From Ciona intestinalis (taxonomy: Eukaryota > Chordata > Ascidiacea > Phlebobranchia > Cionidae): a stretch of DNA of 64,000 nucleotides. Location of the stretch: positions 832,520 to 896,519 of the forward strand of contig NC_020174.2 of NCBI RefSeq assembly GCF_000224145.3. Reading direction: 5' to 3'. The notes under the pieces were generated by a model that was not told the origin of the DNA, did not search any database, and saw nothing but the letters and a program-made list of their open reading frames with translations. Of the stretch, positions 1-9,200 are shown in pieces; the stretch's first letter is position 1; each line of letters begins with the position of its first letter. A program made the translations under genes and the position numbers.

Positions 1-73
1 TAAATCCTAGATCTTTGGCAAAAACCTCACCCATATAGATTAGAACCACTCGTCCACACATAAGATTTTTTAC

Positions 74-3000
74 CTCTTCATATTTAACGAACGTGTTGTT
101 ATGTGAAGCTCCCATCCATGTCACACGAGGGCGGTAGTGGTGCAAGGTGTTAGGGGTGTGTTGTTGGAATAAAAATATCACTGTAGGTGTCAACACATCA
201 GCTGCACCAACATTATCGCCAAGTTGGCCATCCTGTAATGTGGGGTTGTGTTTAGTAAGGTTTCTAAATAAAGGTTAGCGTGTACAATCTCTTTATAGCA
301 TAGGTGTTCAAGTTATTGCATAGATGTGTTCGTATACACCAGACACACATGGTGTATTCATACACCTCATGCCCACTGTCCAGTTATAACATGGGTGTCT
401 TCTTATACACCAAACACGCATGGTGTATTCATACACCTCATGCTCACTGTCGAGTTATAACATGGGTGTCTTCTTATAAACCAGACACACATGGTGTATT
501 CATACACCTCATGCTCACTGTCGAGTTATAACATGGGTATCTTCTTATACACCAGACACGCATGGTGTATTCATACACCTCATGCTCACTGTCAAGTTAT
601 AATATGGGTGTCTTCTTATACACAAGACACACATGGTGTGTTCATACACCTCATGCTCACTGTCAAGTTATAATATGGGTGTCTTCTTATACACAAGACA
701 CACATGGTATGTTCATACACCTCATGCTCACTGTCGAGTTATAACATGGGTGCCTTCTTATACACCAGGCACACCTGGTGTATTTATACACCTCATGCTC
801 ACTGTACAGTTATAACATGGGTGTCTTCTTATACAGCAGACACACATGGTGTATTCATACACCTCATGCTCACTTTCAAGTTATAACAGGGGTGTCTTCT
901 TATACACCAGACACACATGGTGTATTCATACACCTCATGCTCACTGTCGAGTTACAACATGGGTGTCTTCTTATACACTAGACACACATGGTGTATTCAT
1001 ACACCTCATGCTCACTGTCGAGTTATAACATGGGTGTCTTCTTATACACCAGACACACATGGTGTATTCATACACCTCATGCTCACTGTCGAGTTATAAC
1101 ATGGGTGTCTTCTTATACACCAGACACACATGGTGTATTCATACACCTCATGCTCATTGTCAAGTTATAACATAGGTGTCTTATTATACACCAGACACAC
1201 ATGGTGTATTCATACACCTCATGCTAACTGTTAAGTTATAACCTAAGTGTATTCTTATACACTGACTAGACACACACATTGTACACCTCATGAGTCATGC
1301 ACACACACTTTACATCCATATACTTACAGCATTGCCACCACACCCCAACAATATTCCATGATCGGTTAGAAACAACGAGTGGTAACTTCCAGTTGCGATC
1401 CTCACAACTTTTAAATCAATATCAAGGAAAGTAGGAATTGTTCTAAAGTGAAAACTATTTTTATTATTCGAGATTGGGGTAAGATGGTACATGTATATAT
1501 TAGGTTGGGGAATTCATGTTATATATTAGGACGGGGTAAGATGGCACATGTTATATAGTAGGTTGGGGTAAAATGGTACATGTATATAGTAGGTTGGGGT
1601 AAGACGGTACATGTTATATAGTAGGTTGGGGTAAGATGGCACATGTTATATAGTAGGTTGGGGTAAGATGGTCTGTGTTTTTATTTTGTTTCTTTATTAT
1701 CCGGTTTGGTAGTAACTAGTAAACAAAGAATATCTACATANNNNNNNNNNNNNNNNNNNNNNNNNNNNNNNNNNNNNNNNNNNNNNNNNNTTGTATTATT
1801 CGAGATTGGGGTAAGATGGTACATGTATATATTAGGTTGGGGTATTCATGTTATATATTAGGATGGGGTAAGATGGCACATGTTATATAGTAGGTTGGGG
1901 TAAGATGGTACATGTATATAGTAGGTTGGGGTAAGATGGTACATGTATATATTAGGTTAGGGTATTCATGTTATATATTAGGTCGGGGTAAGATGGCACA
2001 TGTTATATAGTAGGTTGTGGTAAGATGGTACATGTTATATAGTAGGTTGGGGTAAGATGGCACATGTTATATAGTAGGTTGGGGTAAGATGGTCTGTGTT
2101 TTTATTTTGTTTCTTTATTATCCGGTTTGGTAGTAAGTAGTAAACAAAGAAGATCTACATAAAATGTACTATAACCATATCCTCATGACTCTAAAAGAGT
2201 AATTGTAAAAAACACATTTATTTTGATGATTGGTAAAAATATTTTTGGGAAACATAGGGTATTATGTAGTAACAGTATATGTTACCCCACAGTATTATAT
2301 AAATCATAATAACAATAGTGACAGCAGAGCAGAGCAAATATATTATACCAAGGTACGTTACAAAGTGTTATAATTTATGATTTGCATACACCATTAAATA
2401 AATGTCACAGCAATACAAATATTTGAATATAAATTAAATAAATAATCACTACCAGTCACCATTCGGTGACATAGGCAACCACATTATTAAACGGACAGAA
2501 TTTAACCATTAACCGATTATCAAATACATTTCCGATTACTAATTATAGAATACTGACTACTGGTTACAGATTACTGATATGATAATAATGTTTACCAGTA
2601 GAATTAAACCTTTTTACATATGTAATACAAAATTCTTGAAATATTTTGAAATTGTTTTGGTAAAATATTTTTAAATTTTGTTCAGGAACTGTCAATAAAG
2701 ATTTGAATGGATATCTTTGATGGCTTTGTGCAAACAACATTATTTTGCTTATCACAATGCAAGAATATGCACAGTCCATGTATTTTAAAAAAATCAGACA
2801 GTTTTCACAAAAGTTACATATTTGCAATGCTTATGATTCCATCTTAAAATAACCTGGTTAAGTAAGATACTTTAATAGGTCCAAACAATGGGGCAAACTC
2901 TGGTCTAAATCTCATGTCCCATGCCATGTCAAGCTGCAGGATCTCACCCATATAAAAATAAAAGGCGCTTTATATTGGGCCTATGGGCCAATTCTGGTCT

Positions 3001-4331
3001 AAATCTCAGGTTCTATTCCGTGCCACACCTTACCCACATAGAATACAAAACAAGACACCTGGCATTACCTTATACTTGACCCTTTTACACCAAGTTGTCC
3101 ATGGTTGTTTTGACCGAAGGCACAAACTGATCCATCATCCATTAACACCAGTGTATGGTGGGCCCCACATGATATCTGGAAGGAAATATAACAGATTTTT
3201 TGATAAAGTCTTATCTTATGACAGACAAAATATTGGTGACAATAAATCTTTTTGAAGTTATTTTAGGCTAATTTTAAAGGTTGCAACACATTAATTTTTT
3301 ACCTTTTGTTTTAAAGTTAAAAACCCTTTTTTGGTTGTATAAACAGTCAATTTCAGTTGCATAACATCACAATACAACTATCTTGAACCTGCTTTAAAAT
3401 GTTTTTAGGTCTGTAACAACAAACTCCAGAAACAAAATAAGAATACCTGAATTGCTTTCCTTGTATCTTCTGATAGTTTAAGTTGTTGTAGTGGTAAGAA
3501 AAACATCTTGTTTCTTTCTTTAACAATGTCGGATCTGCTTGGAACATCTAAACAATATGTTTGTTTTTTTAATTACTTTCTTGTTAGCTCAAAGCCAACA
3601 GTTTCTAACTCTACCCTTGCCTAAATCTAAAGATCCTGTGACGTACTGACGTACCACAGTTTTTATTTGATTTCAAAGCATTATTTTAATATTAAAGAAA
3701 TTTGGTACAAACTAGAATATATATTTAAGCAGTTTTAAATGTATACGCAGAAAGAAATCAGTTCTGTGTTTCCATGTTGGGAAGTACAACAATTATTTCA
3801 AAGTACAACAGAACTTTTAAAATACAACAGAATTTTCACCTGCTAATGCAGCGCACTTACTTTTTGATGATAATTTACTTTTCCTCAGACATGGACTAAC
3901 ACTCTTCTTTGAAGCTTTGCTTTGTTGATATAAAGCACCAAGTTTGTTTAAGAAGGGGGAAGATGGGTCAGCACGCCCCGGGAATTCCCCTTCTGCTTGG
4001 GGTAAATTGAACTCCAGGTCATCTGGGAATAAAAAACTCGTTTGTTGGATTTATAAAACATTATTTAGGCAACATTTTAAAGTTTTATATTTCCATTTTT
4101 TAACATTTCTATTGAATGAATCTCAAGTTAAAAATATCAGACAAAATTTAAAAAGAATCAAATTTATAAGGGTGCAAAATATTAAACAGTTACACCCCCA
4201 ATAATTTATTTTTTTGTCCTTCATATTTACCTTTCTTTTTCCCCCCTTGCATAAGGTCAAACTCCCCAGCACAAGTGAGACAACAACCACACTCGGTACA
4301 AGCAGACCAACCGGCACCACAGCCACACGTC
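74..4331 (-). CDS. MYCBP2: PHR/highwire (MYCBP2)-like protein, partial: Cys-rich patch and RCC1-like domain
   Basis: PHR proteins are very large RING E3 ligases that control synapse and axon development. Only an N-terminal section is seen. Six exons, in transcript order 4331-4231, 4022-3861, 3547-3447, 3175-3069, 1442-1328 and 232-74, have GT..AG borders and join in phase to give 248 codons. Order of motifs: a Cys-rich stretch with CGCGAGWSACTECGCC, a charged linker, RCC1-type blades ISCGAHHTLVL / GQNNHGQLG and IATGSYHSLFL / GCGGNADGQLG (the last split exactly at an intron), and a tail with VTWMGASHNNTF. The Cys patch plus RCC1 blades plus the W-GAS-T tail fit the MYCBP2 family from general knowledge. 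Another RCC1 protein is the alternative. The 5' end is not found and may lie in the 4869-5368 gap or beyond; the 3' part leaves the window. Confidence 0.75.
328..1262. repeat. 71-bp minisatellite, about 13 copies, intronic
   Basis: Tandem units of 71 bp repeat the blocks TTATAACATGGGTGT, TTCTTATACACC, ACACACATGGTGT and TCATACACCTCATGC with a few substitutions per copy. The array fills most of the intron between the exons at 1442-1328 and 232-74 of the PHR-like gene. Because 71 is not a multiple of three, short open frames recur every unit; these are by-products. The unit resembles the inverted 3' part of the local tRNA-SINE (compare 24880-24945). Confidence 0.95.
1460..2162. repeat. Array of MITE-end units in a duplicated block, split by an assembly gap
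   Basis: Short units such as TAGGTTGGGGTAAGATGG followed by CACATGTTATATAG repeat in tandem. The whole block, starting ATTATTCGAGATTGGGG and ending in TTTGGTAGTAA and AACAAAGAA, occurs twice, on either side of 50 Ns. The units match the terminal sequence of the GGGGAAGATGGGACACC MITE family seen throughout the window. The array sits in the intron 1443-3068 of the PHR-like gene. Confidence 0.85.
1741..1790. other. Assembly gap (50 N)
   Basis: Fifty Ns between two copies of a duplicated repeat block; the true copy number here is unknown. Confidence 1.
2889..3047. repeat. Dispersed repeat, two adjacent copies (TCTGGTCTAAATCTCA family)
   Basis: Two neighbouring stretches share TCTGGTCTAAATCTCA followed by CTCACCCATATA or CTTACCCACATA. 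Related copies lie near 25276-25330, 31630-31720, 33667-33775, 53330-53420, 58316-58380 and 61450-61535, usually beginning with an 'ACCCTGG...GGGGTAAT' type block. No terminal repeats were recognised, so the class is unknown. Confidence 0.6.
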
Positions 4332-4868
4332 CTGTGGCGGGATAATATGCAATAGATGGGTGGGAATGTTATATGTATATGTGTGCTACTTATATATGGG
4401 TGTATATGAATGTATATACACAGGGTTTAATGCTAATTGTTGTATAAGGGTGTTTTTATAAATTTATATAAATACATGGCCTATAGGTTTTAAGTGTATT
4501 TCTACATGGGAGAGGTCCAAACATTTGTTAAAAATGTAATGAGACAACTTTGCTCCCAAGGTCTCCTGAGGTGATGCACAATAAAACCATCAAAGAAGAT
4601 GACTTAATAATTTTAGTTTATATTCCAAAAGCGCTAGCGTTCTGCACGATAAGACCTCAACTATACAGAATAGAATAAAAAAAGTTATATTAAGCAAATA
4701 AATATCATAGAAACTAGTTCTAACATAGGGTACTGAGTTCATTGCCATTGGAACCTAACCATATATATAAGAACAAAAGATTTATAAATTATGAAACATC
4801 ACAGAATCCTGGTTATGAAAAGTTACATTTCAAAAACCCAGGCATACTGCTATTGCACCTTAACCAGA

Positions 4869-5368
4869 NNNNNNNNNNNNNNNNNNNNNNNNNNNNNNNN
4901 NNNNNNNNNNNNNNNNNNNNNNNNNNNNNNNNNNNNNNNNNNNNNNNNNNNNNNNNNNNNNNNNNNNNNNNNNNNNNNNNNNNNNNNNNNNNNNNNNNNN
5001 NNNNNNNNNNNNNNNNNNNNNNNNNNNNNNNNNNNNNNNNNNNNNNNNNNNNNNNNNNNNNNNNNNNNNNNNNNNNNNNNNNNNNNNNNNNNNNNNNNNN
5101 NNNNNNNNNNNNNNNNNNNNNNNNNNNNNNNNNNNNNNNNNNNNNNNNNNNNNNNNNNNNNNNNNNNNNNNNNNNNNNNNNNNNNNNNNNNNNNNNNNNN
5201 NNNNNNNNNNNNNNNNNNNNNNNNNNNNNNNNNNNNNNNNNNNNNNNNNNNNNNNNNNNNNNNNNNNNNNNNNNNNNNNNNNNNNNNNNNNNNNNNNNNN
5301 NNNNNNNNNNNNNNNNNNNNNNNNNNNNNNNNNNNNNNNNNNNNNNNNNNNNNNNNNNNNNNNNNNNN
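4869..5368. other. Assembly gap (500 N)
   Basis: A run of exactly 500 Ns, probably a placeholder length. Open frames that span it are artefacts. Confidence 1.
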
Positions 5369-5397
5369 TTGTTTTGTTCCATGGAACCATAGTAGTT

Positions 5398-5700
5398 ATA
5401 TATGATGGACCCATAGTGATAACAGCGTTCGCCTTTAGATCAGAGGATACCATGTTCGAAGCCAAAAATTCAAACAAGTTCGAAGCCCTTACCAGTGCAT
5501 TTGTGCGAGTGCGTATCGCAGGGAAAAACATTTAACGGCAATTACTCCAATCCAGTGATGTAGTTGCTCTACAGGCGTACCCGATGTTGAATCCTGACAC
5601 ACACACGAACAGGATATTGCCGCAACAGCAGGGCCTAGCAATTGGTGAAAACAATAACACCATAGGCACCACAGCATTGGTACTGTACAAACATGCAATA
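5398..5700 (+). mobile_element. Degenerate tRNA-derived SINE
   Basis: Diverged version of the SINE that is complete at 8470-8785. It keeps a B-box-like GTTCGAAGCC region and the downstream AACGGCAATTACTCCAA block. Much of its head abuts the gap. Confidence 0.5.
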
Positions 5701-6010
5701 TTATTCAATTTAGTGACTTGTTCGCGTTCGCGCTTGGTGTAAAAAGAGAGTCAGTCGTCTTGTACATTGAAGTAATAAGGAGATATAAGAATTTTACCAC
5801 AGGCAGAATTTAAAGATAAGGTAATTTACATTTATTCAAATAGTGATCCCATGATAATATCACAGTATTCCGACTGGCATTATTCGTCACGCAAGGATAA
5901 CTCGTATAGAAAGTATTCATTCGATATGCTACTTTGAGCAAACACGCTATTCTACTATGGCGGCTACTCGCAACAAGGTTTTGCAAGAGAGTTATTAGCA
6001 ACAGGTGGTA

Positions 6011-6199
6011 TAGTAGTGTGAGGGAAGATGGGACACCCCTAGAACATAATATCCAAATATCGTGACCGTATTTTAAACAATTAACAACGGTCTATGTGAG
6101 TTGTGAGAATACAGTTTTATAATTTTTTGAATGTTCATTGTTTACTGTATACCAAACGGTGCGAGAAAAAACGAAAAGTTGTCCCACCTTGCTATAGGA
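6011..6199. mobile_element. MITE copy just upstream of the acyl-CoA synthetase start
   Basis: Terminal inverted repeats GAGGGAAGATGGGACACC at the left and TTGTCCCACCTTGC at the right. The interior carries the family blocks AACAATTAACAACGG and TTTGAATGTTCATTG. It ends 12 bases before the inferred 5' splice-acceptor-like site at 6210-6211, so it probably forms part of the promoter. Confidence 0.8.
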
Positions 6200-6200
6200 A

Positions 6201-6211
6201 TTTGACTTCAG
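6201..6211 (+). promoter_or_regulatory. Splice-acceptor-like site upstream of the start codon
   Basis: TTTGACTTCAG lies 13 bases before the inferred ATG at 6225. In Ciona many mRNAs receive a spliced leader at such a site. It could equally close a 5'UTR intron. Confidence 0.4.
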
Positions 6212-6224
6212 GCAGAAATTAAAA

Positions 6225-9200
6225 ATGGAATTAAAAAGTTCGTACCAAGATATCGAAATACCAAAACGAAACTTTGTAAAGTATATTTTGGAAACAATTG
6301 AAGAATATGGAAGTTCAGCGGCTTGGGTAGGCGGTATTATGTTTGGCATTACTGTGTTTGGCAAGAGTATAAAATAAATGGATCCCTAAATGTAACTTAT
6401 AAATGAATCAATGAAAAAAGAATGTAACTTATAAATTAAAAAATGGGTGAATGAATGCAACTCGCGTTTTTTTTCATATACAGCTCGTGGCTTTTTGTAG
6501 TAACGTGTGAAAGCTGTCGATTAAAGCATTATCTTTGTCAGTCCACATTCACCGAGATTGTATGATAACGAAAAACTGCCACATTTTCCTAATCAATTTC
6601 CTAGCTGCTTCTTCATTAATGCTCGTGGCGACTGCCATTGTTTGTAAACTATGCACAATACCCAGCCATTGTGTTTGTATTTTCGTAGTGTGCTGGTATG
6701 TGCATATACGAAGGGAAACGGACCGAAACGGATTCTTTGTATAGCTACCTTAAATTTTGATATCGTTGTCGTATCGTTGCGGCACTGTCAAGTTAGTTGT
6801 TGTAAGAGTCAGAGTTAATTGGGGGTTGATCTGGCCCTAATCGATCCCTAAATGAACGAGATACATCATCTAGTATGCGCGAAGAGGAGTACGACGGGAC
6901 CTGATCTAACAACTGCTTACGAGTAACAACACCATATGTAATTTTGTGTGGTTATTGGAAAAACCTATGATTTATTCGGATACGCTAACTATTTGTGGTT
7001 ACTTCGTTGTCTTTAACGCTGGTTACTTTATTTTAGATTGACGACGACAACGATGGAAAAGTTTATTCATTTACTACGATTCGTGAATCGGTTTTAAAAT
7101 GCAGCGACTCGTTTCACAAAGATGGCGTTCGTCGTGGTGACGTGATTGTTGTGATGGGAAAGAACAAACCAGAGCAAAGAATTCTTATACTTGCTGCCAT
7201 GTATTGCGGGGCGGTGGTGTTCCCTTGTAATTATCTGTCTTCAGCAGGTACGATATATCAAAGTAAAAAAAAATGATGAAACATTAAAGCATGTTCTATA
7301 GGTTACACTAAACAAACATAAACCCATGCAACTTATGTTAAAATCACATAGCTTTTAAACCAACCATTAGCGATTATTATGATGAGTATCATAAAAAAAG
7401 TATTTGGCCGGGTCTATACTATTGGTAACATAACATGAATCTTGTCTCTTCGAATACAACAACGAAGAGAATGTAATTAGCAACAAATCGACAACCGTTA
7501 AAACAGGCGAGGGTAAAAAGCGTGGCTGCTAAACTTATGATGCGTTATTTACCCCTCGCAGAAGAACTGCGACGACGGTTCAAAATACAGAAACCAGATG
7601 TATTCATTGTCGATACATGGTGCTTTGAAATACTGAATGACGTCAGAGGGGAAGTACCCGACAATAAGGTAGGTGACGTCATTCAATAAAAACACAGATC
7701 GACCGCGGCGCCGTGGCATAATAGTTAGCTCCGATCCTCATCTATGAACCAGACCAGAGGGTACGGTTCAAGATTGCCACCATTGTGGAGGCATGTGTCA
7801 AAAGTTACTTATATGGTAACTTTTAAATGGGTGTATGTGGATAAAAAGACTGTCGTTGACTCCCGACTTGAGGATTAAATATTCGCATTTATTCCTTCAT
7901 GCATTTGTTTTCATTCTACGCAGATATACGTCATAGGTGAATCAAGCAAGCACAAGACGTATTACTTGACAATGGATCACTTGACGGTAAGTTACGTCAT
8001 AGTTGTTACGTCACAAAGTTATGACGACATAATGATGCGACGTCACAAAGCTTAACTATTCATGCAGAAGCTTCGAGAATATCTACCAGCGCAGAAGATG
8101 CAATTATCATGCTAGCTTGTTCTAGTGGAACTACTGGCCCACCGAAGATAACTCAAATCAACAGTTATTCTGTTGAAGCTAGTTTGGCAATGCTAAAGTG
8201 ATTCGATAATTTTTAAGTTTGCTATTTCTGCATAATTTATTTTCTAACGGTATCATGTTTTTGTATGGTGGGTTGGGGTAAGATGGTTCATATTTTCATT
8301 TTTTACCATCCTATTTGGCAGAAAACAAAGAATATTTACATAACTATACAACCGTATCTTCCCAAAAGACTGTTGTTAATTGTAAAATCACGATCAGGAA
8401 ATATAAAACATAATAATGTGCTTACGGTATTCATCTATTTAAATTTCTAAAATTTATAAATCTGTATAACTACCGGCGCCGTGGCAAAGTGGTTAGCGCG
8501 CCTGCCTGTAGCGCAGAGGTAATGGGTTCAAGGCTCGTCGCTGCTACCATTGTGGGCGTATGTGTCCTTGGGCAAGACACTTAACGACAATTGCTCCAAC
8601 CCAGTGGTCACTAATGCAATATATAAAAAATAAACAAAAAATCCCGAAAAATAATTACCCACAAAGTAACATACATGGTAACTCGTAAGCTGGCACGAGG
8701 TGTTAAACCCGTGTTATAACGACTGTCGTTTTCCCGCCACGCAAGGATAAAATAAGTTACATTCATTCTCATTTATTCATACATTCAACTTGGTTTTGCT
8801 TCTCCTTTGAAACTTTTCTAACATTTTTTATCCTTGTGAAATATCAAAGCCTTTCTGTTCTTTTTCTCAGATTATCGTACAAACCGTCCCGGTCAAACGT
8901 CTTGTACTCAATGGGGTCAATGTATCACATCAGTATGTTGCATAATATACCTGAGTATCTTATCCAAGGTTCCACCTTTGTCTTCACTCACAACCCTACC
9001 GCTCATTCAATGTTAGCTGCCATTGAAAAATACAAGGTAAAACTTGATATGGTTCTATGGGGTAAGATGGGTTCCCGTTAACACCTCTATTTCCTGATCG
9101 AGTTTTTAACAATTAAAACATTTTTTTAGAGCCTACAGTTACAAAATTCTGAAAATACTCTTTGTTTGCTACTAAATGGAACGAAAAAAAGAAAATGAAA

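Larger units (their letters stand above)
4332..6224. other. Region between the divergent PHR-like and acyl-CoA synthetase genes
   Basis: Contains a 500-base gap (4869-5368), a degenerate SINE (about 5398-5700), a SINE 3'-tail fragment near 5877-5905 and a MITE (6011-6199). Further 5' exons of the PHR-like gene are expected here or in the gap but none could be supported. Both genes would be transcribed away from this region. Confidence 0.6.

Noticed and set aside
304..1170. Series of overlapping 60-residue open frames at 71-base spacing
   Set aside because: They are produced by the minisatellite period; there is no codon bias and the array is intronic to a minus-strand gene.
328..1262. CRISPR-like array
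   Set aside because: No unique spacers: the whole 71-bp unit repeats. The DNA is clearly eukaryotic.
2564..2827. Minus-strand frame as an extra PHR exon
   Set aside because: The exon at 3175-3069 joins directly in phase to 1442-1328 to give a continuous RCC1 blade, so no exon is needed, and the candidate's phases do not fit.
2983..3255. Plus-strand 90-residue frame
   Set aside because: It is antisense to the RCC1 exon at 3069-3175 and includes a dispersed repeat.
4742..5531. Long frames through the N run on both strands
   Set aside because: They consist mostly of unknown bases.
8470..8540. tRNA gene
   Set aside because: A and B box motifs are present, but no full cloverleaf; it is the head of a SINE repeated elsewhere in the window.
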